Shown here: in pieces, positions 11,559 through 24,170 of the stretch | Numbering within the stretch: position 1 is the stretch's first letter | How the letters are laid out: every line of letters begins with the position of its first letter | From: Symsagittifera roscoffensis | Taxonomy: Eukaryota; Xenacoelomorpha; Acoela; Convolutidae | NCBI RefSeq assembly: GCF_963678635.1 | Contig: NC_087067.1 | Location: 60,810,594 to 60,874,593 of the forward strand | DNA length: 64,000 nucleotides | Direction of reading: 5' to 3' | Translations under genes and position numbers: made by a program | The notes under the pieces: model-generated | The model's input: only the letters and a program-made list of their open reading frames with translations | Told to the model about the DNA's origin: nothing | Databases searched by the model: none

Positions 11559-11967
11559 ATGATAAGACTAGTTTTAAATTTTCGGGTGAATGTACCTAAT
11601 TTCATTTTTTGGACCAGTGGACCTTCGGGTGGCGAGAAGAAAAATTGGGGCAGTACAAGAGTGTCGAAGTACAACAGTGGCGTAAAATAAAATTAGTTCA
11701 ACAGTGCCGAATATAAAAATTTTGTTCAACAGTTTAAAAATTTTTTCTTTGAAAATTTTTTTTTCTCAAATTGAGTTGCAATTTTATATAACTTAATCTA
11801 AATCGAGATTGCTTACAGTTTTCTGGGGATATATGCTATTTTTTATTTAGCACAATGCAAAAGAACCGTCGTTGAAATAGATTTTGAAAATATATGAAAA
11901 AATAAATGGGTCAGTTTGTAGTAGACCTGAAGCCAGAGATCAAGTGAGAGCTCGTCCTCACACACTA

Positions 11968-12686
11968 CAGTGCTGATTTAAATTATCCGGACAAAACGAA
12001 CAAAACTTGAATTTTCAAACGCGTTTTTCTCAAATTGGGTTAAGATTAGAAAAAAAGTGAACGGAACAAAAGTTGCTTAGAATTTCATCAGAATTAATAT
12101 GGTGCAGTTTTTTCTCCGAAATTCCCAACCAAAATTTTACCACAAAAATGCTTCATTTTGGCTTTTTTCAATTAATCAAAAATTACGCTGAAACTATTTT
12201 GTTAATTGATAAAAATATTATATCAATAGAAGCCTCATACGCAGCCCAACAAAGTTTAAGAAAGGTTAATTCTCCAAAAATTTGCGCAAATTGTGTAAAG
12301 TTTGTTTTTAAGCAAAGATTCTGGGTTTTATATAGTAAAAATCACATTTATTGATTATCAAGTGAAATTTTGTCTTATACTAGTTTTTGGAGATTTAATC
12401 CTTCTCAAACTTTGTTGAGCTGCGTAAGAGGCTTCCTGTGATATAATTTTCTTATCAATTAACAAAGTAGTTTCAGCGTAAATCTTGATTAATTGAAAAA
12501 AGCCAAAATGAGGCACTTTTGGGGTAAAATTGTGGTTGGGAATTTCGGAGAAAAAACTGCACCATATTAATTCTGATGAAATTCGAATCAACTTTTTTTT
12601 GTTCACTTTTTGTCTAATCTTAACCCAATTTGAGAAAAACGCGTTTGAAAATTCAAGTTTTGTTCGGATAATTTAAATCAGCACTG
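11968..12686. mobile_element. Palindromic Tc1/mariner-type MITE with TA target
   Basis: It starts CAGTGCTGATTTAAATTATC and ends with its inverse, flanked by TA on both sides (11966-11967 and 12687-12688). The two ~300 bp arms are inverted copies around a unique centre (about 12280-12360), so the element can fold back fully. Two apparent ORFs, one per strand, are the same arm read twice. Terminal CAGTG plus TA duplication is typical of Tc1/mariner. Confidence 0.8.
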
Positions 12687-12702
12687 TATCATTGGCATGG
12701 TA

Positions 12703-12775
12703 GAGGATCGAATACATGATCTGGCGTCCGTGAAGTAAATGCCTTACCACTCTGCTGAGCGCGTTTAGCTCTATT
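12703..12775 (-). ncRNA. tRNA-like (SINE head or tRNA pseudogene)
   Basis: On the minus strand GCGCTCAGCAGAGTGGTAAGG resembles an A box/D-arm and TATTCGATCC a B box. The acceptor stem does not pair, so this is a relic or SINE promoter rather than a working tRNA. Confidence 0.35.
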
Positions 12776-13525
12776 TAAGCCAATTTTAGCTTATCATAAA
12801 ACAAATCTATTGTTACCGCTACACAAGAAATTGGCAAAACATAGACAAAACATATCGAAAAGTGACAAAATATTTTGAAAAATCAAGTTTTGCTTTTCGC
12901 TCATATTTTTGTATGCAATGATCGGAACTTCTATTCTGCTTGCACAATTGGGGGGGGGCGTTCCACAGTACCGAAGTACATAAGTGCCGAAAAAGGCGGG
13001 AAAATTTCAGAATAATTTAAACGCATTTTCTAAAGAGCGGCAAATTACTGACGCTAATTAGCAAAGAAAATGAGTCCAATTTCGGCGCCAAAATGTCTCC
13101 AACTGCAAATTAAACTATTACTTTGGCGGCAAAACGTCGTCTTAAGTGGCAAATATTCTCGCTCAAAATTTTAAAGTGCTTTCACTTTATTGTAATCATT
13201 GTAATTGATCGCCGTTTATTTTTTGATTGCCCCACTTAATATGTTGAAATTTGTACAAATTTTCGGCACTATTGAACAAAGTTTTCATTTTTGGCATTGT
13301 TGAACAAAGTTTTCATTTGCGGCACTGTTGTACTTCGGCACTGTTGTACTGCCCCGCACAATTGTTCTTGGAAATTGAGCTAACACTCTGCCCGAACTTT
13401 GAAGAAAATTGTTATTAAATCAGAGTAGTCTCATAATTTCAGCTCATACGTTTTACAACTGTAGATGAGGTCAGAGCAATCTGTGCGTCATACGCAGCAA
13501 ACCCAATTTCTTTGAAATTGTTTTT

Positions 13526-14034
13526 GTTCCGACTTTCGATACGAAAGTAACGGAATATTTGTGCTCGGGGTGGGTATTTTTTTCTTCAGACAAATTTCGA
13601 CTTTTCAACTAGCCATTTTTGACGGAATTTTTTTTATATCATTCAAAAGGTACTGTTGTCCTGAACTTGAATTAGAAAAGATATTTCACCAGTGATCATT
13701 TTTCGTAAAGTTATGAGGGTTTAAACATTGCCATTTTGACCAATTTGGGACAATTAACGCGCGATATATTTCGCGCTATTAACGCGTAAGCGGAGATTTA
13801 ATCCGTCTTATAAATCGTTCCAAATTAGTTGAACGAAGCTTATGTGCCATAATTGATTTGTTTTAGGGAACGAAATCTATCTTTTTGTACTTTATATGGC
13901 GTGTGGGGGGATGAGTTTCATAAAAAATTCTCAAATTTTAGAAAAAAATTTCATTATTTTTTTTTCATTTATTTTTTTTCAGCTGCTCGTTAAACCTTAA
14001 AGGGAAGTCAGAACATTCAGGGCTTTTGTTAATT
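13526..14034 (+). repeat. 0.53 kb hairpin-ended repeat at the left edge of duplicated unit A
   Basis: It starts GTTCCGACTTTCGATACGAA. The 3' hairpin and tail are deleted: GGGCTT joins TTGTTAATT directly. Its partner in unit B is 36887-37421. Confidence 0.8.
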
Positions 14035-14773
14035 ATTGAAAAAAAAATGGTACGCGATCCATTACGTTGTTTCAAAAACCTTTGAATTTATAATACGTAC
14101 GCGTTTGCTGTCGAAAAACACAGACTAATCCGACTTCAACTACTGTCGCAAAATATAAAGCCAATTCATTTGAATTCTTCATAGTTATGCCAAATTAGAG
14201 AAATTTCGATCAAGTGGCAAATTTATGCTCCAAAAATAAGTTTGCAAGAGGCACAAAACTTCTAACTTATGCATAAAAACTCCATACACAGCATATGTAT
14301 CCTCTTTATTTTTGGTGTCACTGTTTGTTGACTATTTGGTTTCCTTATTTCCCAGTGTCGAATTGACTGCAAAGGTTTTTATTGCATGTTTCCAATTGAC
14401 GGCAGCTTTGAATCCACCAAGATGAGCCAATTCGTAGGAATTGGCGAGTTTGAACCCATAATCTAATCCAATTTGTTGTTGTATTGGAGCTGTAAATCGA
14501 CCCAAAATTGTGTTTATCTATTCGATACTTTTCTGCGAATGAATCCAGTTCGTTTAATACTAACGTTTTTTGCGGATATTTTTCTGCTCTCATGGGGAGT
14601 TGAGTTTCACTTGTTATGATAAACGGATTTCGAATAATTGTTTATTGTTAAACCTAAAAAAGGCGAGGTTTAAATGGAAAAATAATATAATTTGGGAAAA
14701 TTTTGTGCAGTTTTCGAGATTAATTGAATGTCGGTCTCTATAATTTTTGGTTTTTAAGATAACGCAGTTTTTG

Positions 14774-14819
<46 letters not shown>

Positions 14820-16184
14820 CAGGGGCGGATCTAGGATTTTCACGAGGGGGGCGGATTTTCAAAAAATTTTCGAAAATTTTGACGACCTTTTTTTTAGGTA
14901 GATCAAATTGATTTTTCGAGCTCTTCCAAAGCACCGTTTTTCCCGTATATTTTCCCGCAGGCAAATTTTTGAAAAAACAATCAAAAAAGCCGTTTTTAGG
15001 CAATTTTTGAAAAATTTTCACAAAAAAAAGCGTTTTTTTTTTGGCGCGCGCTCCCCCTCAAAGTTTTTGTATGTATATTTTAGTTTTTAGCAAGTTTAAG
15101 AAAAGGTTTTTTCTTCTTTTTGTAAAGTTGCAACATTCCGAAATTTCTAAGAATCCACCGAGTGGAGCCAATTTGCATGAAGTGCCGAATTGAAAACCGT
15201 AATCTAATATATTTTGTTGTCGAATTAGAGCTGGAGAATTGATTCAAAAGTGTGTTTAGCAATTCGATAGTTTTTTGTAAATGAACTCATTTCGTTTTAT
15301 ATTAAAATTTATATCAAATAAATTTTCGATTTTCTGGGAATTAGGTTTTACCAATCATGAGAAACGTCTTTTAGTGATGGTATCTACATGAACTTAAAAC
15401 AAGACGGTGTTTAAAGTGAAAAAAGTTAGAAAAAATTTGAAAGTTTTTTGCAATTTTTCATGTGTTTTGCATATGAACAGCTTATTTTTCGCGCAGCGAT
15501 ATAGAACTGAATTCAGTTAAGAGTTAAGCTAATTTTAGTTCAAATTATGCTGGGAAAAAAACTAAGCGCGATCTTCATCGTTATTGAGTTATCTCGAATT
15601 GCTGGTAAGATTCCACCCTGTGCCACATTTTTTTCGATCTTTTTTATATTTAAGATGTTTCAAAGCGTTTTGAAACCTGTCTTTTGGTGCTTAGGAAACT
15701 TTGGTTACACGAACAACTGTTCGAAAACTTTTTGGTGGTAAAGATAACGCCGACTTGGATTGTTCGAGATTTTTTTTAGTTTTTAGCATGTTTAAGAAAA
15801 AGTTTGTTCTTTTTTTGTAAATTGCAACAATCAAAACTTTCCCAAAAATTTCATTCATTTTGATTGTTTTCCAGAAAACGTGTTCATTTTTATTTTAATT
15901 TCATTGATGTCTATTAGCCAGGCTTAACAAGACTTAAAAAACAGAATTGAAAATTTTTGTTCTATTTTGATGCAAATTTGGCAGTTTCAATTATTTTGCA
16001 GATCAGAGTACGAGCTGGACCTCATCATTCTGACGCCATTTTCACCCCGCTGTGGGGGGACTAATCCCAGCCATCATGCCAACCCCCTCCTCTCATTTTC
16101 CAGCTCCTCCGGCGGGGCGCCGGAAGCCAGTCCATGTGCCGGCTACTATTCGTCTTCAGGGGTTGCCGCTGATTTCCTGCACAC
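14035..16184 (+). repeat. Duplicated unit A, left part
   Basis: It is colinear with 37422-39640, with scattered substitutions and small indels. A 38 bp (AT) run at 14779-14816 is much shorter in the other copy. Around 14821 and 38270 both copies carry an end (CAGGGGCGGATC) of the hAT family seen intact at 45583-46027. The last 183 bp are the start of exon copy 2a. ORFs here also occur in the other copy and are not supported as genes. Confidence 0.9.
16002..16184 (+). pseudogene. Exon 2a, 5' part, split by the LTR element
   Basis: It follows an acceptor TTATTTTGCAG and matches exon 2b from 39444, but lacks 14 bp near its start (39447-39460 in 2b), which shifts the frame relative to exon 1. 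It stops at CTGCACAC where the LTR element entered. The 3' part continues at 34953-35056, ending at the same donor AAAG|GTCAGT. It cannot give the normal product. Confidence 0.75.
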
Positions 16185-16594
16185 TGAATTAGGACCGATG
16201 TGGTTAAATCATAGAGTAATTTCGGATAGGGTACACCGTCTGCTCGTCACGCTATCTTATTTTCGGCGGGATAGATTCGTGCAACTTCTTAGTCTAATAC
16301 CGATCCTAATCTTACTCTTATACTTTCTAGTCTCAGGGTGTTTAACTAGTCTCTGCTAGGCTCAATAGATCTATAGTATACTGGTTTGTTGCGACTGCTG
16401 AAGTTCTCTTGAAGAGACAACTAATTTCTAAGTTAAATTCAAATCTCTCTGGTGCTGAAATTACAAGTAATTTCAGCACTTACAAATAAGTGGGTTGTTA
16501 GTTAGATGGATCATGATTGGTTAATATTAAATACTTTACAGTGGTAAAATATCTAATTTATCCAATCATAAAATATAGTTTAGATCAGGTTCCA
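16185..16594 (-). repeat. 3' LTR (410 bp)
   Basis: On the + strand it runs from TGAATTAGGACCG to GATCAGGTTCCA. It differs from the 5' LTR by about eight substitutions in the first 200 bp and by 68 bp absent from the other copy. On the minus strand a short purine tract GGATGGG precedes it, a plausible polypurine tract. ORFs within it are by-products. Confidence 0.9.
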
Positions 16595-18265
16595 CCCATC
16601 CGGGTTTTACAGAGTTCTTAGAATTATCTTTCTGCAATTCAAAGGATGGATGATGAACGTTGGTATTTTGCGAACATCAAATTCTTGTCCGGTTTCTCTT
16701 GTTAAAGAGGCTGGAGTTAGGGACATCAATCGTTTTGTCGTCTTGTGACAACGACTCTGTTCCCCAATGAAATCAATCTGATTTCAAAATGGTTTGCTAT
16801 GACGGTTTTTTCTGTATTATGTAGAGAACTTGTTTTGTGTTCAACCTCGTCTGGGAATGGCGTGGAGATCGTGTGTGGAAGGGATGCCTCGTAACTCGGA
16901 TCTGTACGTATACTTGAACATCGAGGTGGTCATTGGTCTAGTTCAATGAAGTCCTTTTCTGGGAAGTCAAGTCGTACTCTAAATCCTTTGAGTTGTGATT
17001 GTTGACGGCATATCGGTTGTGGTTTGCCATTCTTGTTCGAGTGTGATGGAATCATTTTGTCTTTGGATGTTCGTCTTTGTTGTTGTGTGTTGATCTATAT
17101 TAGGAGGCAAGGTATAATTTACATTTTATAAAATTTTATTAGTTCGGTTTTTTAATCATGAATTTAGTTAGTTGTTTTCACAAAAGCATTTTGTTTTAGT
17201 TCAGTTATTTTGAAGAGTTACTCACCCTTGAGTACCTCTTATTAAAAATAGGAGTGTGGTCACAAAGCGTGGATGTAGCGCGGTGGGTTAGGCCGGCTAT
17301 AGAGCATGCTCAGGACGTCCTCTCTGGTGGGTTAGGCCAGGAGTGGGAGTATGATTTCGTGCGGTTTCTTTGAGAGGTCCTGTTATGTGATAACGTTTTA
17401 TGTTGGGTTTATGTTGGTTTTTCTTATGTTTCTTTGGTTGTGTCCTTTTTTCAAAAATCAAATTGTTTTTGTTATGGGTTTGTCTTGCGACTTTTTTGTG
17501 TTTTATTATTTCTTTCTTAGACTTTATAATAGTCTTCAAAAGAATAATTTATCCAGTTTTAAACTGGGTTAATCCGGTTTGGGTACCATTGGTTTTCTTT
17601 TCTTAGTCATGCTGTTATTTTATGATTTGTGGTGTTTAGTAAGCTGCGTTGGTTAGTTTGGTTTAGTATATAATTCCTTTCCAATCGGGTTAAAGGAAAG
17701 TTTGAAACTTGTTATCGTGTGTTAGAGTTGTTGAGTGTGAAAACTTGAAACCTAAAATCATTATTTAAACAATTCTTCGTGGGCGAGCTGTGCGAGTTTG
17801 GATAGTATTCCTGTCCGATTGAATGAAAATATCAAAAAGTTAGTACTGCATTTTCATTTTTATCAATTTATTACATAGAATTTCAATTTTACTGCTTTTT
17901 TGGGGGAAATTTAAAGTTATAAATTTTCTTCGTAATTAATTTTACTGCTTTATGGGGAAACAATTTATAAATTAATTTATTACATTTGGTATGAATTTTA
18001 TCATATTATTTTGTGTAAAATATTAATGAAGTTTAAAAGAGTTTTAACAAGTTTATTTTTTATTTTTATTTTCTTTTTTTTTTTTTGCAGATGATCGTGG
18101 TATGAAGACTAGAAATGTAAAAGAAACATGAATAAAGAATGGTTAGTAATAATTTAAATTTATTAGTTAAGAATATTTTTAAATTATACTTACCTGTTAA
18201 TCGTCGGGGAAAAAAGCCGTGGGGGAAGATGTCGTGTATCATGTCCGATGTTGTTAGTAATTTTG
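16595..18265 (-). other. 3' non-coding region of the LTR element
   Basis: It has no long frame with protein-like composition. It includes GT-rich stretches and a T/pyrimidine run near 18060. A Lys-rich minus ORF at 17297-17539 is not supported as a gene. Confidence 0.5.
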
Positions 18266-20000
18266 CTAGTATGCGAATGTTTGTAGCAGTGGCCAAAGCA
18301 ATTGAAGTGCTTTAATGGTTTTTAGTTCTTCGGTGCCTACTGCAAACTCATAAGGTGTGTTTTGAATGAGGTTATATTTTTTGTGATTATTTTTAGTATT
18401 GTGAATAAATTCTAATATTGGGATTTCTATAGGCTGGATAAATTCATGTGGAATAAGGAATGGTCTGGATTCTTCGGCGTTAAAGGTCTTCGTGATGGGA
18501 CAAAATATATACATTTGTGTTACTGGGTCATAATTGTGGAGAATGCCGCGGAGGTTAGTATCCTTGATGCAATAGGTGAAATTAAGAAAAAATGGTGAAG
18601 TGTACGAGTTAAGAAACTGCAAACGATGGTGTGGTTGTCTTGATGGAGTATGTAAATCAAAATGATTTTGTATGAAGCGATAGTATGTATATGTATGAGT
18701 CTGTTTAGTTCGTAACATAATGTCGTGGGAACAGTGCAAATCGCGTTCATGTGGTGCAAGAAAGTGAAGGGTTAGTGAAAATAACTGAAATTTGTCTTTA
18801 AAACTTTCGTAATCTTGAATATCATTTAGTGCTTCAGAAATGATGTGATCATGTTTTCCATCAAAAATATTAAGTGTGAATACATATGACGTTTTGATGA
18901 AAAATTTTTCTGTTAGTTGTGGGTTAGCGAAGCGGTCATCATCTAGAAATTGGTCTTGATTAGCTCGGATGATATTATGGTCGTAATATTCTATAGTAAA
19001 TTTGTTAGCTCGAGGTGCAGTGAATGTTTTTAGTAATTTTTATATCCTACATAAGTAAATTGTCTAGGTGTTAGTGTTGCGGTGAGTCTATATAGCATAT
19101 CTTTATTCTTTTCTATATCGTTATGAGTACTAGATAGTGGTAGGCAAATGGGGTTAGTAAAATGGTAATATGCTGTCCAGTGAAGTGTGGGCATTAAAAC
19201 ATGTTCATCTACAAAACTACGTGTGTCGTTAGTGTCGTTAGGTGTGTTTAATGTATATTGTGGGAACGAGGGTAAGGTGATTGCTAGAAAATCTTTCGTG
19301 TTGGTGTGGTGTGGATGATTAATGTATTCGCAGGCTGTTCCTGGTTTGGTCGGGAATGGATGGTTCGGGAATTTCCTTTTAAAACTGCGATAAGCTCGGT
19401 TAGTGCTATTAGATGTTTCGGTGGATGTGGATGATTTTGCTAATGATGCAGTGTAAGCTGAGGAGGGTGTAGGAGTAGGTGGGTTTGAGGATTCTATTGT
19501 GGATGAAATTTGATGTATGGTGAGGGTGGTAGGGTGTATTAAGTGTTGTTTTAGGGTGATAAAATTATCGAGTTCCTGGGAGATTTGGGGGGTGTCTGGA
19601 GAATTATTAGATGATCGGTCGGAATGAAATGGAGAATAGGTTGGGGTTACTTGCGAAGCATAAGAAGGAGTGGAAACGGATGGGAGTGAATTATTTGATC
19701 GGATTGGTTGAAAAGGGGGTTATGAATAAACTGAAGATTTGTTTTGAAAATTATTGGATGGAGATGGTTCGGAGTCGGCAAATTCGTCAGGTGTTTCTAT
19801 ATTAGAGTTATTAAGTTGTGAGATGGAGTATAAAACTGAAATATTTGAGTTATTATCCGAATTCGTGCTTGATGATATATTAATAGTTGGAAAATCGGGT
19901 GGTGGGAAAGCAAAAAGTGGGATTATTGGGATTGGAATGTGGAGGTTGGTTGGGTGGGAATTTGAGCGGTGTAAGGATCCAAGTTGTGGGCTCATCGTGG
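18266..20000 (-). pseudogene. Extra ORF downstream of env (accessory, unknown)
   Basis: A protein-like frame begins near 20000 with a Pro/Ser/Asn-rich stretch, passes through a basic RSFKRKF patch (about 19380) and ends in a 157-codon open stretch rich in Tyr, His and Leu (stop at 18266-18268). Several stops and shifts interrupt it. It has no membrane anchor and no recognised domain. Its position, 3' of env and close to the 3' LTR, is where complex retroviruses keep regulatory genes; that comparison is positional only. Confidence 0.5.
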
Positions 20001-20217
20001 GCTAAAAAAAATGATTATTTTGAGACTGAAAAGCGCTGGTATGGGGTTGTTCTATAATTTGTTCATATGTATTATCATCTTGTGAATGATGTGTCATTAT
20101 ATGTTGTATGGGACTTTGCGATATATTTGGTCTAAAATTTGGGTTATGTGTTATTGCTAGGTTTCGGAAGTTACATGGGACTAAGGATTATGGATGGTTA
20201 TGTGGTAGGGGTGGCAA

Positions 20218-23200
20218 CTATGGTGCGGTAGGTGTTACTTCTATGTTATTATGTTCTTCGTCGTACGTGTTCTGTCTTGTCGCTATTTTTCTATTATTTT
20301 CTTTTATTTGTGCGTCTAGAAGAATTTTGTTTATTGATGAAGAAAAAATTCCAAAAAATCCTGCAAATAATTTGCGTGGTACGCTTGCTTGTCGGTGAAC
20401 TTGTGTGTGTGTTGCACATGTGTTATAGATTCCTTTTAGTAGTGAGAAAAGAAATCCTATAAAGTTAAACATTGCGTATAAGATAGTTAATTTTTCTAAG
20501 ATGTAATAGGGCCATCCTAGAAAATCGAGAATTTAATTTTTTAGGGTAACAAAGCTAAGAATATTTAAAGGTGAAATATCTTGAGGTCTGTATTTTTCAC
20601 CATTGAGATATATATAGTCTTTAATGTCTTTAAAATATGCGCTATAATCTTGTGTGTAAATATCTGCAAATCCTGCGGTTTCGGCAAGTTTTCGTAAATT
20701 TTGATCAATTGATTGTCTTTGTATAGTGTCCATTTGTGTTAATAATTATTGGAATTGTTGTGTTCTAATGTGGTGTTGGATATCTGATTTTGAATATATT
20801 CCAATTGATTGTAAATCAATATTTGGATTACGAGCAATAGCTCTGATGCTCTCGGTTGAAAATTGTTTGAGTGATGGCAATAACGTAGGGTATGGAGTAA
20901 GAAGATAATATTTATCTTCATCAGGGTTCAATTGTACTACATTGTGACTACTTTTTGATCCTAATGGGACTGCGGTATCCCAAAATTTTGTACGTCTTGA
21001 AAGTGTGTCAACAAAATGTACCTTATTTTTATAAAATATCGGGATTCTTTTATAGCAGCATTTATCTTCAAAAACATATAGTGGTGATACTTTTTGGTAC
21101 TAGAATAAAATCATAAAATGTTTCCTTCGTAGTCTAGAAAATTTGATCTATTTCCTGACAATAAATATCCTGCGTAGGGTTTTTTTAATCCTGCTAGTGC
21201 GAGTGATTGTAGGATTTGTGTCCTTTCTAATTCGCATAGTTGGTGAAGTGTTTCTAATTCGGAGAGTGACATTTCTTGAAAAATTCGACATATCGTGTAG
21301 TCTAACTTCATATCTAAGTGAATATCATGGTGGATATTACCAAAATAAGTGTTATTCATTAGTGATAGTTCTTGTAAACGTGTACTTCTAGTGTCATGTG
21401 GCTTTAGTTTTCCACCAGGTTGACCATTGCTTTTTTGAAAGTTAACTGATATATACGATGTTCCTTCGTTGAGAGGGTGACCTGTGGCATAAGAGTCAAA
21501 TTTTATTTTTCCAGTGGTCATGTCGAAACCTTTTTCGTATTCAACTAGTATTTCAGAATATTGTGTTTTGTAAAGTGGGTTCCTGTATTTGCATGCGATT
21601 TCTGTTTCTTGATATATTTGGAAACGTGTTAATTTATTTTCTATATTATGGATATTTCGAAAATCAGTACTTTGTTTTCGTGATGGATGGACTTGTTCAT
21701 TTGGAATTGATTCTATAAAATATTTTTTGTGAAATTTTATCATTCGAGCGTGTGTTTTTGCTACTTGAAATGTTGTGCATGTATCTTCGGGAAACCAAAC
21801 AATTGTTGCTTGTGTTCGTGTTGTTGGATCACAATAACCTTGATCGTTTTTACAAGGTAATCTAATTCCTTGATAGATCATTGTGTTGTCTGATAAATCT
21901 TGTGTGAGTTGTATTTTTTCGAGTTGTATTTTCCAATCGAAAAACATTATTTCTTGATATCCTTTATTTTTTGTATCTGCTTTGCAGTTTGATGGATTAT
22001 TTATACCAATGTGTGGTATCCAGTGCTTATCGTGTATTTCATAAGTTAATTTTCCGTGTGCGCCGTTGTATTGGTATTTTTCATCTAGTTTTATATGTCC
22101 TTGATATCTTTCAAGTTCTGCTTGATGTACAGAATCGGCAAAAACTTGAAAATATACTAGTTTTCTGTCGGTGTTTTTATTTCTTGTGATATTTAGTCTG
22201 ATTAGTTCGTTTTTACAATCTTCGGGATTTAGATGTAGAAGTCGTTCTATATTATTTTGGTAGAATGATTCGTGGTCAAGTCGGTTTTCATTTCCGTTTG
22301 AAACTTGTGAACAATGTACTTTCTTTTTGGAAAATGTTGCTGTAAATTTATATCCTGCGACTGTTGTTGCTCGAGCTTTTGAATACAGTGTCGCTATTAC
22401 AATTGTAGTTTCTATAGCTTGTGGTTCTGTTTCGCATTGTGATACTTGATTTATTGCATATTTGTGTAGTGTTTTTTGTTCATTTTCTTCACAATCGTAG
22501 TGTGTTACTAATAAGTCCTGGGGTCATGTGCGGGGAGAAGGATTTGTGTTTTGATCGGAAAGTATTAGAAAAAAGATTTGTTGAAATATCAATATTTTTA
22601 GAATATACATGTGTATGATAATCCTGAGTATGGGTTATAAAATATGATGTAACCAATTGTCTTTTTGGTATATCTGTCGTACTTATATATTACTTCAGCT
22701 GTTATAAATGGTGGTGGTAGCGATTGAGCTGTTATATTGGGTGGGTTTAATGGGTAAGGATCTTGAACAATGTTGTTAAGTCTAATTGTGATTTCGAATT
22801 TTAATTGTAGACTATTTTGTTGGAGTATTTGGATGTTATGGTCACGAATGTCTTCGTGGATGTCTTGTCTTTATTGTAGTCTATGGAGTGCCCAATTTTG
22901 GAGTCGGTTACTTTCTGGAAGTTGTCCAACCAATGGTGGGGGTGCTGTGAACGTGTTCCAATCTAAGCTTAAAGGGATATTTGTTGATGATTGTTCTCGA
23001 TATCTAGCGTCGAGGTTATTTGGAAAATTTAGGGGGAAAGGCGTCGGTGAAATCTGGTTTATTGATAGTGTTGATGGTAGTGATAATGTTTCTGTTAGTG
23101 ATGATGATGTTGTTGTAGCCGTAGAAACATCTATTGGGTCATTTATTAAATTTGGTTCACCTTGTGTGAATGAGTGTGTTGTCCAATATGGTAGTCGTGA

Positions 23201-23430
23201 TGTTTGGTTGGCGGGGTTAAAAGGATTGTCACGTATTTGTTCAGATGTAGGTGTTGAACCTAAGTAATCTGAGGGTATACTTGAGGTGCTACGTTGTGAA
23301 AGAAGTGTAGGGGTTTCTGGTAATGTGCTATTTGGGTTTTCTGGAGTAATTGGTGACGGGGATTGGGGTATGTCAAAATGAACTCGGGGGGGTTTGAAAG
23401 TTTCTATTTCGTCGTGGATGTATAATTTGT
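20218..23430 (-). pseudogene. Env-like membrane glycoprotein, decayed
   Basis: On the minus strand, a Ser/Thr/Pro/Asn-rich region comes first (about 23430-22900). A long Cys-containing ectodomain follows, best preserved over 21111-22420, including IRLPCKNDQGYCDPT and a WFPEDTC segment. A membrane-proximal region and one strong hydrophobic segment (FNFIGFLFSLL, near 20440) come next, then a charged tail. Position after integrase, cysteines and a C-terminal anchor fit an envelope protein for entry. Stops and shifts split it (for example near 22520, 21100 and 20530). The fusion-protein class is not assigned. Confidence 0.6.
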
Positions 23431-23720
23431 CTGTTTATTTCAATTGGATTTTGATTTTAACTAATGTTTCTTATTCTACTTAATTCTTGTGGTAATGTTG
23501 GGTACAAATTATATGTTGGTTCACTTAGGGTTGTCTGTCGCTGAACTGTTTCTAATGGTTCAGTTAAGCGAGCGTGTCGTTCTTGAAAAGTGTTTGGGTT
23601 ATCTTGGAAAGAAATTCGTGTAGATGTTTGGGGGTTTTGGGTAGTTGTAGGTATTGTCGGGTTTTCTTGGGATGATGTCGGTGAAGACTGACTATGTGAT
23701 TGTTGGTTAGCAATTTTTGA
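23330..23720 (-). pseudogene. Ser/Thr/Pro-rich (mucin-like) stretch before env
   Basis: The best frame gives SSPTSSQENPTIPTTTQNP-type composition for over 100 codons, then Arg/Glu-containing sequence. It may be the N-terminal part of the env-like protein or a separate product. Breaks prevent deciding. Confidence 0.4.
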
Positions 23721-23741
23721 AAATATTCTGATTGATTTTTC

Positions 23742-24170
23742 CTAGCGAAAAAATTTATGTTTATTGTAGTATTCTTCATGGAAAAGAATTAAAAGGATTG
23801 TTGCTAAGGCGAATGTAATTATTGCCTTTTTCATACATTTGCACATTGTCATTATTAGGGATGATATAAGTGTTATAAAAATTACAAATAGTAAAAAAAT
23901 ATCTGTTCTACTAAAAATTGTTCGTATCATTTAAATAAACTTTGGGTTATCGTACCTGTGAATATGGTCAATGATTTGGGCAAGTTGGAGATATATTTCA
24001 AATAGGGAGTAGAATAATAAAAAAATGTTGCAAAAAATGATTAAAATTATTATAAAAGCTTCAAAGGTATCAAAGAGAAATATGAATAAAAGTTTAAATA
24101 TTGTGAAAAACTTCATGAAATTGTTGAAAATTGTATTTTTAAAGATATTGATTGATCGAGAGAAGAGCAT
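23742..24170 (-). CDS. Two small hydrophobic ORFs between pol and env
   Basis: 23931-24170 (79 codons) is rich in Phe/Ile/Leu with at least one long membrane segment. 23742-23930 (62 codons) has two membrane segments separated by a Cys/Lys motif (MTMCKCMKK) and a basic tail. They abut directly. Placement before env suggests an accessory membrane protein or the env signal-anchor region. AT richness alone inflates hydrophobic codons, so confidence is limited. Confidence 0.4.

Larger units (their letters stand above)
11647..13355. mobile_element. 1.7 kb inverted-repeat element ending GGGGCAGTACAA
   Basis: The left end GGGGCAGTACAAGAGTGTCG and right end TTCGGCACTGTTGTACTGCC are inverted repeats of about 34 bp. 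It contains the nested mariner-like palindrome, a tRNA-like segment and an inverted copy (12955-13160) of the repeat at 8196-8403. No clear flanking duplication was found. It encodes nothing recognisable. Confidence 0.6.

Noticed and set aside
12073-12606. Two ORFs encoding nearly the same peptide on opposite strands
   Set aside because: They are the two arms of the palindromic MITE at 11968-12686 read on each strand, not genes.
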